The notes below the pieces were generated by a model that worked only from the letters and a program-made list of their open reading frames with translations, searched no databases and was not told the DNA's origin. From Anisus vortex (taxonomy: Eukaryota; Mollusca; Gastropoda; Planorbidae), in NCBI GenBank assembly GCA_949126835.1, contig OX421500.1, positions 14,726,681 to 14,790,680 on the forward strand: a DNA stretch of 64,000 bases, in the 5' to 3' direction. Shown in pieces: positions 11,716-22,151 of this stretch. Each line of letters opens with the position of its first letter. Position 1 is the stretch's first letter. The translations under genes were made by a program, and so were the position numbers.

Positions 11716-11842
11716 ATACAATAATTTTTCAAAGTAAAAAATATACCTTACAGAAAATACCTATTTATAAAAATCATTTATTCTGTATAGATATCAAGCC
11801 TGTAACAGAGCTCTTTTAAAATCGTGTGAAATCAACGGTCAA

Positions 11843-11890
11843 GTGAGACAGTGAGACAGTGAGACAGTGAGACAGTGATACAGTGAGACC
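11843..11890 (+). repeat. Six-copy 8-bp tandem repeat
   Basis: GTGAGACA is repeated, with one GTGATACA variant and a final GTGAGACC. Confidence 0.9.
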
Positions 11891-12660
11891 TGCTTTAGGA
11901 CAGAGTGGCCAAGTATAGACTAGCAGACTTCACTTTACCTTACTAATGTTAGGTACCTCTCATGGTTACCTTACAGTCCCGGCAATAAAATCATGATGCT
12001 TTTCATGGATTCCAACCCAAGATTTTAGTAATGGTAAATGCAATGACAAACATTTTTTTTTTAGATTTGCGATTTGTATCATCCAAAATGTAAACCATTG
12101 CTTTAATACAGACACTCTTTTTTTTATAATATAATATCTTTATTTCATTTTATTGCTCTTTGTGCAATGATGTGCTGATACAATTTTCTAAAAGTCCTTC
12201 AATAAGGTGGGTTACATAACGTAACATTGTGATAAGGCCACATTGACATAAATAAATACCAAAGGACGATTAGACAAATATTCGTGGCCTGCTTTAGCTC
12301 AGAGGCACATGAAAATGAGGTCAACTTCGGAAGTAGTGGGGAAAGGGGGCTGTTTTATTCTTCCACGGGACCAAACCGCCAGGTGAGACAAGTTTTTAAA
12401 ACCATATATTGGGTCCACCGGTTAAAGGTGTAGACTACACGTGTGTAACGCAAGTTGACTGTGTCAATGAACGCCGACCTGTGTGTTCAGTCATGCGTAA
12501 AAGCATACGTAAAGTCACATACTTTCTGTTCCTTTAGTTCCAATTTAAAACGTGGTGGGACACAAAGCTATCTTTAGCACATGAAAAAAATAGCTTTTTA
12601 TCCGGGTCCTGCTAATAATTTTTTCTCTTACATTTTAAACTAGATCTAGTATTTTTTTCT
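11891..12660. other. Unassigned stretch
   Basis: I see no gene, tRNA-like box or transposon end in this interval. Confidence 0.4.
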
Positions 12661-12692
12661 TCTCCCTCTCTCTCTCTCTCTCTCTTTCTCTC
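12661..12692 (+). repeat. CT dinucleotide microsatellite
   Basis: A TCTC run with two interruptions. Confidence 0.85.
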
Positions 12693-12740
12693 ATTTTCTT
12701 CATTAGTTTTTTCTCCCATTCCACATTTGTCTCTTTCTTT

Positions 12741-12893
12741 CTTATCTTAAATGTTACAGACGCTCATTCTATCAAGAAGATTGTTGCGTCCTACGCTCAC
12801 CAGTGGTCCAAGCCTAGTCCTGCAATTTTATTGTCTTTATTGGTTTTCCTGGTTTGTGCAGGCAACACATTCCATGCCCGAATGATACTCTTT
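12741..12893 (-). mobile_element. LINE 3' end, GATAA-tail family, copy C1
   Basis: Minus-strand tail and 3' UTR (CTTATCTTAAATGTTACAGA, then TTGCGTCCTACGCTCACC). A short internal deletion relative to copies A and F shortens the UTR. It stops within the sequence coding for the C-terminus. Confidence 0.65.
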
Positions 12894-13015
12894 ATATCAT
12901 TAATTAGACCTTAATAACGATATGCCTTATTCTGAATGGGTTCCATCAATTGACGAAAAGATTTAAAAGAAAAATACAAGTCAGTAAAATAGCTGCAATA
13001 GCTTTATCACTATAT

Positions 13016-13226
13016 AGAATAATTACAACTGACAAGAGTAACTCCAGTAGTTTAAACACTAAACCTAGAAACACAAGAGGAAAGTCATTCAAAGAGTAAA
13101 CTTGTAATAATTAAATAAAATTCAAGCTTAGAAATACAACACAACATCAATCTGTTATAATGCCATAATAGATATAAGGTTAAAAACACTTTTCTTATTC
13201 CATATGCAAGAACCAATGCATTACTA
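13016..13226 (+). mobile_element. LINE fragment, GATAA-tail family, copy C2
   Basis: Plus-strand homologue of 11330-11520 of copy B (ACTGACAAGAGTAACTCCAG, then AAACCTAGAAACACAAGAGG), with stops in every frame. It has opposite orientation to C1 only 120 bp away, so two fragments of one family converge here. Confidence 0.6.
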
Positions 13227-13239
13227 CTGTTGTTTTTCT

Positions 13240-13849
13240 TTTCGAGTAGCTACTCCCCAACTGACAATAATTCTATTTCTTTGTAATCAAATTAAATAAA
13301 ACTCAGTATAGATCTAAATCTAAGTTTTCTTGGTTAAAACTAATTCACCAATGCCCACTTCAATTTTAAACTCCCCCCTATCAAACAAAACTCGATGTAA
13401 CCGGTGATATACCCCCCCTCCCCACCTCAAAGTTATTAAAGGACACTGTATTACGCAAACCAATCTTTTAATTGTTTGCTTGTGTCAGCTAAAATAATAT
13501 CTGTTATAAAATACAACACATCAGCTGACTTTAAACCAGTATCAATTTAAATATAGTTTGTAGGAAAACCCCAATGTAAAGAACATGGAGTATGTCTTCA
13601 TGATTTATGTGCCGTTGCTTACATGTCAGCGAAACTTAGAATATCCATTTTTGTTTTTTGTTTTTTTATATCTGAGTCATTGCATGGTTTAGTGACTTTG
13701 GCAATATCCTTGACATTTTGCCGTAGAAATAGAACGCAATGCTCCATACAAAAACTATAAGTGGATTTAAATGACGATTTTAAAATGAATGCACTTTTAC
13801 TCTAGTCATGTTTCAGTTTTCTGTATTATTTATAACATAAACATAGAAC
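13240..13849. other. Unassigned stretch
   Basis: A C-rich patch near 13411-13428. No gene recognised. Confidence 0.4.
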
Positions 13850-14110
13850 AAGTGTGGGCACTGCGGCAGGGCGGCTGGCGTACCGAAGGTCCTCGGTTTG
13901 AATCCTGGTTAGAGCAAAGATTTGTTCCTGGGTCTGGACGGTGTCTCCGAGTCGACCCAGCTCTGATGGGTAAATGGGTACCTTATTCAACTTGAAGTAA
14001 GGTAAAGGCGGATGGGCATTGTGCTGACCACACAATACCCTAGTATGACGTAATCACAGAAACTGATGAACGCTGCTCACCGGCCCAATGGATCAAGTTG
14101 GGCCGACGGG
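13850..14110 (+). mobile_element. tRNA-derived SINE, family S, near full length
   Basis: The head GGGCGGCTGGCGTACCGAAG and a B-box-like GGTTTGAATCC (13896-13906) give a Pol III-type promoter region. The body follows: GGGTCTGGACGGTG, CGACCCAGCTCTGATGGG, a GGTAAAGGCG segment, CCACACAATACCCTAG, and the end block AACGCTGCTCACCGGCCCAA. The same order is found in the copies at 19738, 20105, 26285 and 36150. Confidence 0.7.
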
Positions 14111-14439
14111 ATACTTTTTTTTTGACACCGTGCACACAAGAAACCAATTAGCAATGGTTTATGGTTTTACTGAATCGGGCATTTCACCATAGAAGGCACC
14201 GCTTCACTTCAAACGTCCTCCATATCTTATTTATTGCCCCTTAATCGAGATTTTAAAGAAAATATTTTAATTGGAATAAATTATCGTGACTTTTATTTAC
14301 AGATATATTTTTGTTTAAGAACAGGAAACCTAATAGGTCTATCATATGAATTTTTTTATATTTTAAATGTAAGGTTTTATTTTAATTTTAATTTGTGCAT
14401 TGTATTACGCATTGACAAGCGTAACCTTTTCAACTGGAA

Positions 14440-14610
14440 GAGGTCACGTGCTTCCGTTGACATTTTCCGCCATTTTCGTAAACAAATGCCATGCTTTTGG
14501 TGGTGTTTTATAATTGATTTCAACCTCGACGGCCAGTTCTGGTCTTTTAGAAATATACAACGGCTACAAGATTAGTTATGAGGAATCCGTTTTTAACATC
14601 AAAAGTGAGT
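14440..14610 (+). promoter_or_regulatory. Possible TATA-less promoter and first exon
   Basis: Within about 40 bases there are an E-box (CACGTG), an ETS-type CTTCCG and a CCGCCATTTT word that matches the YY1 site often placed at transcription starts of housekeeping genes. About 120 bases downstream, AAAAGTGAGT could act as a 5' splice site. There is no downstream exon I recognise, so this is a candidate only. The 113-codon frame ending at 14575 has no recognisable content. Confidence 0.25.
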
Positions 14611-14614
14611 AGAC

Positions 14615-15564
14615 GATAATGAATACTCAAAGTGCTAGTCGCGTTAAGTTAAATAGAGCTTTTTGTTTATAAAATAAATTAGTCAAGAGTTGCGACCTTG
14701 GTAATTAAAAAACTCAATGCGGATATTCATAAAAAACAAAATTCTTTTGCATCCAGCAATTAGTTTGGGATTATAAATAGGTGATTCTTCAAATCTGACA
14801 TTCACAATCCATCGTTTTCTTTTTTCGCCATCTTTTGGAAATGAAAAAAAAAATAATTATCTACAAATGTTCGTACAACCAGTAACGTAGCACACAAACA
14901 TGTTTCGAAGTAAATAATCGAATAAGACCGGAAATGTCTTTTTTTCTCGACCTTTTATGCATGCATATTTGTAAAGACTTGTCAATTACAATACATTTTC
15001 CATGGGCGGAGCTGTGGGTTGATAAGAAAATAAGAATGACAGAAGAAAAAAGAGACGAAAGAAAAACTTTTAAAGAAAACTAACAAAGAAAAAATACACC
15101 GCAGTCATTTAAAAATAAGTTGTTCTAAAAGTATAAAAGTATTATTTCTTTTGAAGTTCAGACAGTTTTCACTTGAAATCTGAATGTGAAACTAATAGGG
15201 ATGTGAACAAAAAAAAAGGTAGTAACACTATATATACATGTATAGTGCTAAAAATAGAATATTCTTGTTTATGAGCTTAGAGCAGGTCAATATATTTACT
15301 TCAGTTGTGTTAATGAAAGGTTGTCACTTAGTTCCAAAACAACATTAAGACAAGCACAAAGGCATTCATACAGATGTATTTATTTGATCTTTTCACGCAT
15401 CAATCATACTATTTTGTATCAATACCTAAAAATCTATTAAAATCTAGATAGCGTCTATCTACCATTAGCGACTTCAAATTGTGTGCCAACAACATAAATG
15501 CATGTTGTTGCATCTAATAGCTCTGATTATATAAAAGTTTGTCCTTCATATCTGTGATTAAATA
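14615..15564. other. Unassigned AT-rich DNA
   Basis: No gene, repeat family or RNA signal found. Confidence 0.4.
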
Positions 15565-15782
15565 TAATATAATAATAATAATATTTGTATAGCACTGCCA
15601 ACAAACATAATGTAAGCTCAGAGAGCATTTAACATACAACTAAGAACACGGATATAATCTCTAGGCTAAGAAATATATAGTTAATTGATGATTTAAAACC
15701 TTACAAACAAAGGACAAATTAAATAAATGAAGCATTAACCGACCTAACATATAAGTAAGACAGTAGGGGTCTAAAGCATGTT
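15565..15782 (-). repeat. Dispersed repeat, inverted copy of 20590-20800
   Basis: Read on the minus strand it runs from ACATGCTTTAGACCCCTACT to GCTATACAAATATTATTATT. The end GCGCTATACAAATATTATTAT type is the common 3' tail of L2/CR1-related LINEs and of SINEs that use them, so this is probably a SINE or LINE 3' fragment. Confidence 0.6.
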
Positions 15783-15849
15783 ATCTAAGAATAGAGCTCG
15801 TTCGCCTGAGTTGAATATGAGTTAAGACGCTTTTATAAATTGTATGACT

Positions 15850-16560
15850 TATCTTATATGTTAAAGGTTTTCCTATTATATAGAAGGTTATTGCGTTCTA
15901 CGCTTACTTTTAGTATTAGTCTAGTCGTTCATTTTGAGTAGGGCTTCATTTGAGGTTTAGTTGTTATATTTCTTTTTTTAATCAGTTTAATTCGATATCA
16001 GATGCCAGTCGGGAAGAAAGAGAACTTATATGTTTGTGCAGATAGAATAAGATAAATATTTTTTTCTCTTATCTGAGCATGGTAATACATTTTTATGGTG
16101 TTGTATTTCCAAGTTAAAATTGAATGCTTTTTGTATAATTACTACTTTGATCTAGACTCTAGACTATACCCTTCTTTCCCCAGTGTTTCTAAGATTGTTG
16201 GCATCCGTCCGTCTCGAGAGACGATGGTGTAGCTTCATGGGCGAGGTGTCCAGCTGCACCGCCGAGAATGGCTGTGTAGACCAACTCGGGAGTGGCAATC
16301 CCTGCCGCACTTGAGACATTTGAAGGCGGATGGCTGTTGTAGCAGGTGTTTACGCCTCGCTCTCCTCTGAATGGCCGTCTCATTTTGCCCAGTTTCTGCG
16401 CAGGATGTGCCACGCCTGACTGCGAGCCTCCAGGTTGGTCGGTCAGCGGCTTGACATTCCCATGTGTCGAGGTCAATGAAGCTCTTGATCAAGTCCCTTT
16501 TACAAAGGTCCTATGATTAAGGATTTAACTATTGATGTTTTCCATTCCAACTACACTTCT
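15850..16560 (-). mobile_element. LINE 3' end, GATAA-tail family, copy D, split by a nested LINE
   Basis: A strongly diverged minus-strand copy runs from the tail at 15850 to GTGTTTCTAAG at 16195. It resumes at about 16513 with GGATTTAACTATTGATGTT, the continuation seen in copy H at 53826. The intervening 317 bp are a second LINE in the same orientation. The resumed part fades after 16560. Confidence 0.6.
16196..16512 (-). pseudogene. LINE ORF2 C-terminus with C2H2-type finger, nested
   Basis: The 85-codon minus frame reads DLDTWECQAADRPTWRLAVR and later FKCLKCGRDCHSRVGLHSHS. The first is the DxxxWExxAxDRxxWR segment and the second a zinc finger (CxxC ... HSxxRRC) found at the end of one LINE lineage. 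The element ends with a short hairpin followed by GGATGCCA on the minus strand, as the LINE at 29 kb does. It sits inside copy D and is flanked by similar CTAAG/TTAAGG bases that may be a short imperfect target duplication. Confidence 0.7.
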
Positions 16561-16595
16561 TTCTATAATATTATTTATATTGTATTTTCTTTTCT

Positions 16596-16835
16596 CTAAG
16601 TGAGAACTCGAGCTAGACAGGCCTAACAGTGGAACCCTCAGAGGCAAACGACAAAGGGAAAGACCCAAGCGAACATAGAGACCAAGCATGTTGGATGAGG
16701 CTGGAGGAACTGGAAAGAGCTGGGAAGAACTGAAGCGACTCGCATGAGACCGTGGAAAGTGTCGTGCTTTGACAGAGGCCCTTTGTTCCACAATGAACCC
16801 AAATGGACAGATGATGATGACGCTAATCCATCGTT
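16596..16835 (+). pseudogene. LINE ORF2 C-terminal fragment with GATGAT tail
   Basis: The plus frame gives GKSWEELKRLAWDRGKCRAL (with one shift), then ALCSTMNPNGQ, the usual end of a LINE ORF in animals, and ends in an ATGATGATGA tail. Upstream RGKRQRERPKRT resembles the conserved basic RGRPxxR stretch. A minus frame of 130 codons here is a shadow. Confidence 0.65.
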
Positions 16836-16839
16836 CAAT

Positions 16840-17360
16840 CATGTAATAAATCAGTAGCTCAATCAACCAAGAAATGCAACCAGTCGCCCATTGAACCAGT
16901 TTATGAATTTCAAACAAACATAATCAAATTCACATATATCAGCTTTCTTTTTTTTTTCTCCTTTCTAAACTTTCTCGTCTAGTGACTTTATCTCAGGAGA
17001 AATAACTGCGACGGAAATGAATCTACTACATGTATTAAACGATCATTTATCCTGAAAGGTTTATATCTTACAAATACAAAAAATCATTTGAAAAGCTAAC
17101 ACAAAAACAAGGCCGCCTTTAAATAGCATGACCTGATTTATTATTTGTTGTCGTTCCTTTCATTCACAGTAAGTAAAGTTCTAGACTCTATAAATATATT
17201 TACCTGATCTCTCGACCATAGTTGGCCTACTATACCGCTCGTGTTGTTGTGTTGTTTTTTATTCTTACAAAGGCCAGACTACTTAGGGTCTATTCTGAGG
17301 ATCAATCACATTATATGTTGTTTGTGGAAATTTCCAGTACCTGCGTTTTATTGCCTTTCT
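16840..17360. other. Unassigned stretch
   Basis: No gene or repeat recognised. Confidence 0.4.
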
Positions 17361-17528
17361 ATTTGTCTTATAAGTTTACAGACGTTCCTTCTAGATAGAA
17401 GATTATTACGTCCACTAGGCCCAAAACTCCTGCAGGGCGACAAGAATCCGTCGGTGGCAGGGCTAGAACCCGCGATTGTTGGTTTTTGGTTGACAGCCTG
17501 GTGAACTAACCGCTGGACCAGGGCCCTC
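17361..17528 (-). mobile_element. tRNA-derived SINE with LINE-like tail, family T
   Basis: On the minus strand it starts GGGCCCTGGTCCAGCGGTTA, a tRNA-like A-box region, with a B-box-like GGGTTCTAGCCC about 50 bases on. After a short CCCTGCAGGAGTTTTGGG body it ends in ACGTAATAATCTTCTATCT and GGAACGTCTGTAA. That final stretch is nearly the 3' end of the GATAA-tail LINE family. A second copy lies at 30919-31069. Confidence 0.7.
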
Positions 17529-17576
17529 GAGAGAAAAAAAAGATGCCGGTACGAGATCTTTACTGGGCCCCCCCTT

Positions 17577-17594
17577 CCCCCCCCCCCCCCCCCC
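17577..17594 (+). repeat. Run of 18 C followed by (CA)n
   Basis: A homopolymer tract directly followed by GCGACACACACACA. It is unusual in such AT-rich DNA and prone to length change. Confidence 0.9.
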
Positions 17595-17614
17595 GCGACA
17601 CACACACATTTTTT

Positions 17615-18159
17615 TTTCTAACACTAGTCATATCTAGATGGTTATTTGTATTAGATACCTTTGAAAAATCAGGAATCTTTATAAAAAGTAATGTAGGTTG
17701 TGTAGTCAAATGTGAGGTTAGATCTGCTGTGGCAATACAGTTGACACATATTTTTTTGTACAGACTCTTCCCAAAATACATTTTGTTAAATGACATTTTC
17801 AATACATTTGTCTAAAACTATGATACCTTCAACCGCCCCTCTTGTCTAACGCACAGGAAATCGTTAAAAAAGTAAAAGGATCGACTAAACTGGCTTTGAC
17901 TGCCGTACCAATATGCAGCGACATAGAATATTTATAAGGCCTTATTAATGTTAAAAAAGGTAAACTCCATGAATAGATAAACAATAAATTCAGGAAATGT
18001 TTATTTACAACTGTTTAGCGTAAATTAATTTTAATTCTTTAATAATCAAATCTTCTAATGAAGACCATAATGTTGGATTTATATAAAATAATAATAATTA
18101 GTTATTAATATTTGCTTTATTACAAAACAGAACTTGTTTGGCATCACTATTTAATCAAA
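17615..18159. other. Unassigned AT-rich DNA
   Basis: Possibly the missing 5' part of the following hAT copy, but I could not align it. Confidence 0.35.
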
Positions 18160-18839
18160 TACTGATACTTTTTTTTTTACTTAAAGGGAGATAATTAAAC
18201 CGTTTTAACAAACATTTATTATTATTTGCGCTAATGTTTCCAATATGTTTCTTTTATAAAATAATAAATGGCTTACATTTTACAACTTATAAATGATCAA
18301 ACTGTAAAAAAGTATTTGTAAATTATGTAAATACAATTTTAAACATTACGTTAACTACACAGTTTGTATGATTACTATTTATCTCTTCCGCTCAACGATC
18401 GATGAGTCTCTTTCTTTTAAAAATTAAAACACATTAAAGGACATCTCAGTTAAACGAAGATCAAAATATTATAAATAATATTATCATGTGTTAGTGTTAG
18501 ATTCCATCTCGACTAACAAATGATAATGTTTCGACAATAATTACCATAAATGGGAAAATTTAGTAATAAAATATTGTATTTGATATAAATGGAAATAAAT
18601 ATAAAGGATGTTAATCACAAATACGTTCATTTTGTTTTAAGTATAAAACGATTTCATGATTTCTCTTTAAATAATCTCTTTTGCTTCTGGCCTTTGTCTT
18701 GAGGAGTAAAATTAATTGTCCTATAAAAATGATTTTAAAAAGTATAATAGAGCAGATTGACTTTTTTAAGCTGTTGGCAAGCTGAGTGGTCTAGAAATCC
18801 TAGTTTGGCACACTATTAGCAAAAGGTTGCCGTCTCCTG
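18160..18839 (+). mobile_element. hAT (Buster-type), 3' non-coding part
   Basis: It matches the 3' half of the 28-kb copy in order: GATCAAACTGTA, TTAACTACACAGTTTGTATG, CATCTCAGTTAAACGAAGATC, TATAATAGAGCAGATTGACT, TTTGGCACACTATTAGC. It ends AAAAGGTTGCCGTCTCCTG, a diverged terminus. The next eight bases are GCCTAGGC, again with central TA. The 5' terminus and transposase part were not found. Confidence 0.6.
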
Positions 18840-19027
18840 GCCTAGGCTACTAAGCTAACAGAGAGAACTGTAAGCTTGTAAGGCACATTGGTCTATATTT
18901 GCAAGTGTCTCTGGAGAAAAATAATTTAAGAGAGATCCTAAAAGCTTTCAAAAATAATTAGGCCCTATATGACAACTAGAGGCTTCTTTGTATATTAAAC
19001 AAAATGTTCAAGTACACATTCAAAGAA

Positions 19028-19216
19028 TACCAAATTTAAGGGCCCCCGGCGCCAAGTGAGATTGTAGGAGGTTTTGTGGCATCTCCTCTTAGCTTAATAG
19101 CAACAATTAAAAAATACTTGCGTAATTGCCAAATTATTTTTTATATTTTAATATTCATGGGCCCCCTAAACTCTTATGGGCCCCGGCTGTACCCCCCTCT
19201 CGTGGGGCCTGCGCTG
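19028..19216. other. GGGCCCC-rich segment, probable DNA-element end
   Basis: GGGCCCCC words occur at both ends of about 190 AT-rich bases (AAGGGCCCCCGGCGCC and TGGGCCCCGGCTGTACC). It resembles termini of DNA elements often seen in animals, but I could not define boundaries. Confidence 0.3.
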
Positions 19217-19266
19217 GACCAGCCGAAGTAACTTATCGGAACATTTACATATCTTTAGATTGCATC

Positions 19267-19511
19267 AAAGACTTTAATAAGGTGGACCGCTTGCTCTATT
19301 TTTAGAGCTTATATGTTCTTTTTTTCCCGTTCGCAGCCATTAAGGCTTACTTAAAAGACTTTCGATTTTCATTTAAATTTTTCATTGAGAAAATGATAGC
19401 GATTAAATAAAAAGGACGTGTACTGTGCAATTGGGAATTCCGAAAAGAAGTCATTCGAGTCATTAAATAGCAGAACTATTAAAGCAAGCGGTCCATCTTA
19501 TTATAGTCTTT
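19267..19511. mobile_element. MITE, GGACCGCTTGC family, copy M1
   Basis: The ends are inverted repeats: AAAGACTTTAATAAGGTGGA plus CCGCTTGC on the left, GCAAGCGG plus TCCATCTTATTATAGTCTTT on the right. The 245-bp element has no coding frame. Copies M2 (46628) and M3 (58161) share the ends and an internal GGGAATTCCGAAAAGAAGT block (M1 and M3). All three are preceded by ATC, which may belong to the terminus. Confidence 0.8.
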
Positions 19512-19571
19512 CCTTTTAAAAATGTTTTAGATCAATGAAGCCAATCTGGGTACATTTAGCAAGCAATGACC

Positions 19572-19676
19572 TTTTCATCATCATCAATCCCATGACCGTT
19601 AAGGTCGTTGTGGGGAGCGAATGGACACTTCGGAAATCAACTTTCTCCACTTTTGCCCATCTTGAGCAGCTATCAA
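19572..19676 (-). pseudogene. LINE ORF2 C-terminal tail fragment
   Basis: The minus strand gives KWRKLISEVSIRSPQRP, then RSWD and an ATGATGATGA tail, the usual terminal residues of a LINE ORF2. Related pieces lie at 37192 and 63555. Confidence 0.55.
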
Positions 19677-19737
19677 TAAAATGATCTTTTAGCCTATTTT
19701 AATTTAATATATATTCAAATACATTTTAAAAACACTA

Positions 19738-19925
19738 ACTTGACTGGCGTACCGAAGGTCCTGCGTCAGGGTTCGAATCCTAGTGAAGGCTAGGATTTTT
19801 CCGCTACTCGAGAGTGTCCCAGAGTCTACCCAGTTTTTATGGGTACCTGACATTAGTTGGAGTAATTAAAGGCGACTGGACATTGCGCTGGCCACTTATC
19901 CCCTAGTATGCCGTGGCCACTAAAA
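19738..19925 (+). mobile_element. tRNA-derived SINE, family S
   Basis: ACTGGCGTACCGAAGGTCCT, B-box GGTTCGAATCC (19771-19781), then the body with CTACCCAGTTTTTATGGGTA and GGCGACTGGACATTGCGCTG, ending TATGCCGTGGCCACT. It faces the minus-strand copy at 20105. The 140-codon open frame covering the gap is not a gene. Confidence 0.7.
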
Positions 19926-20104
19926 CATTACTTTACACTAACTATTATAAATTTACCATGGCAAGTACAAGAAACTATTTACCTGTGTGTATTTACTTTA
20001 TTAGTGACGGTGAATAAGCTTTCACCAATTTCTTTAGCCATATCTAGCAAGGGAATTGTGTGGTTTTCCCAATGCCTTAAGTATCCCGCGAGACGAAGTT
20101 GTTT

Positions 20105-20318
20105 CATAGGGGCCGATGAATCAGCATTCACCAGTTTCTGTGGCCGCGGCATACTTGTGGATTATGTGGCCAACATAATTCCCAGCCATTTTTACTGTAC
20201 TCCAACTATGGTGTCTATCATAGCTGGTTTGACTCAGAGACACCTTACAGATACGAGATCAAATCTTACACTTCACCAGAATTTGAGCCCAGGACCTTCG
20301 GCACGCCAGCACAATGCA
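20105..20318 (-). mobile_element. tRNA-derived SINE, family S, inverted copy
   Basis: The minus strand reads GCTGGCGTGCCGAAGGTCCT, a decayed B-box (GGGCTCAAATTC), the CTCTGAGTCAAACCAGC body and the end block TGCTGATTCATCGGCCCC. Together with 19738-19925 it forms an inverted pair. Confidence 0.65.
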
Positions 20319-20324
20319 TTTATT

Positions 20325-20589
20325 GTTTGATAGTTTGCCAAAACACAAACTGTTTAAAAATTATTTGAATTATAAAATCATGTCATTAAATCAGAGTAAC
20401 GGAAAAAGAAAAACCAAAGGAAAAACCCAGCATAAAAAAGACAGTTAAAAAAGCGAATTAACCTGTATAACAGCCAAGGGGATATGACAATACACTTTCT
20501 ATTCCAATATACTTATATGTTTTCATAATACAGTTATTGTTATTTACTTTGCCTTGCTTCAGAAAATATCCATTAAAGTTTAGGTATTT
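20325..20589. other. Unassigned stretch
   Basis: No recognisable content. Confidence 0.4.
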
Positions 20590-20800
20590 TAACATGCTTT
20601 AGACCCCTACTGTCTTACTTATATGTTGGGTCGGTTAATGCTACATTTAATTGATTTGTCTGTTTTAAATCAACAATTTGCTTTGTCTCCTAGCCTGGAG
20701 TAATATCCTAGTTCTTAGTTGTATGTTAAATGCGCTCTGAGCTTACATTATGTTTGTTGGCAGCGCTATACAAATATTGTTATAATTATTATTTAATAAT
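20590..20800 (+). repeat. Dispersed repeat with L2/CR1-like 3' tail
   Basis: Runs from ACATGCTTTAGACCCCTACT to GCGCTATACAAATATTGTTA. Inverted relative to 15565-15782. The phrase TGCGCTCTGAGCTTACATTA before the tail fits the usual 3' end of L2/CR1-type elements. Confidence 0.6.
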
Positions 20801-21077
20801 TTAAAAAAAAAACGCTGATAAAATGTTTTCTAGGAATAAAATTGCTAAATGTTCCTTGGTTTGAATGAAATAAATGTTAAGCTAGACAAAATGGAGGGCC
20901 CAACAACCTATCATTGCTTTTAATCCATCAGTATAGCTGAGAACGAAGATTGTCCGTTATGACAAGATGAAACTTTAAACAAAATGTGGCGTCATCAAAT
21001 TCAACTTAGGGACGAAATGATTACGCAATAACGCAAGCGGTTTCAAAAGTAGCATACTCTTTAAACAAACTTAACAG

Positions 21078-21105
21078 TGACGTCATTATTTGGGCTCGAT
21101 AAATA
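21078..21105 (+). promoter_or_regulatory. CRE palindrome with nearby TATA-like word
   Basis: TGACGTCA at 21078-21085 is followed 12 bases later by GATAAATA. The spacing would suit a promoter, but no exon downstream is recognisable; the 63-codon frame at 21173 has no known content. Confidence 0.2.
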
Positions 21106-21689
21106 TGAGGCGATTCCCCACACACATTGAAATCTCAAACTTTGAAGGTAGAACTGACGTGAACTCAACTAAATGATAATAAAATCCTACAATTTGAGAA
21201 TTGTGAGAATTATAAAATCACATGTCCAAGCATGCAGCCACGTGAACAGAATCTATAGCAGACGCCATATCCTTTTTGATTTTATTCTTCCTAGAAGTTC
21301 TAAAAGAGACCTTATGGATTTTATTTCCTATTTCTGTAGAATTTCTACCTTCCTGGTTATCTAGGACACAAGTTGTGTACATTTCGTACTTCGTGTTGAA
21401 TTCCATCCTTTAATCTCACCAACGGTTCTCATTCCAATTATGTATGCGCACAGCAACGTTAAGTCTTGCGCAAGCTTGGCTCATTTTACTTTCACCAACT
21501 GAAAGAGAGCAGGCTACATAAAAAAAAAGTGCTTTAGTAGATTGCCGGGTCTCTATATTGACCGACTCTGCATCGGGACATGGAAATCAAAATTACCAGG
21601 TGGGCAAAAAGGTAAACAATACAAAAACTAAATTCGATTAGCGTGACGTGGTAGCGATAGTCTAGTTCTATAGGCAAAGTTCACACTAC

Positions 21690-21745
21690 TGTCAGTTACC
21701 CATCAGAGTTGGGTGGACACAGGGACACCCTGACAACATAGACTT
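21690..21745 (-). mobile_element. SINE family S fragment
   Basis: TACCCATCAGAGTTGGGTGG and ACACAGGGACACCCTGA match the central body of the minus-strand copy at 26285 (GTACCCATCAGAGCTGGG). It ends where the 52-bp satellite begins. Confidence 0.55.
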
Positions 21746-21751
21746 TTTATT

Positions 21752-21992
21752 AAATTACAGATTACAATACTCTTTTCACGGACTGTCATATTATTTGTTA
21801 ATAATATTACAGATTACAATACTCTCGTCAATGACTTTGTATAGACTTGTTAATGAAATTTAGATTACAATACTCTCGTCAATGACTTTTGTATAGATTT
21901 GTTAATAAAATTACAGATTACAATACTCTCGTCAATGACTTTGTATAGAATTTTTTATGAAATTTAGATTACAATACTCTCGTCAATTTTCA
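21752..21992 (+). repeat. 52-bp tandem satellite, five units, alternating types
   Basis: The word AGATTACAATACTCT starts at 21759, 21811, 21862, 21915 and 21966, a period of 51-53 bases. Units 1, 2 and 4 have ATTACAGATTAC while units 3 and 5 have ATTTAGATTAC, so the last four units alternate in two types. Confidence 0.9.
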
Positions 21993-22151
21993 TAACATTG
22001 TTGATGACGTAAATAGTTAGCTCTAAAGCAGGTTTGTCATTAGGCGTAGAAGAAATTTTATTCAACATCATTGATAACCATTACATGCATTAATTAATAA
22101 AATTAATGAGTTAAAAAAAACAATTGCAGTTCGAAGCTTATCTTCTAATCG

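Noticed and set aside
16525..16917. Minus-strand frame of 130 codons
   Set aside because: Antisense shadow of the LINE C-terminal fragment on the plus strand.
19908..20330. Plus-strand open frame of 140 codons
   Set aside because: It runs through a SINE end and into an inverted SINE copy; no recognisable protein.
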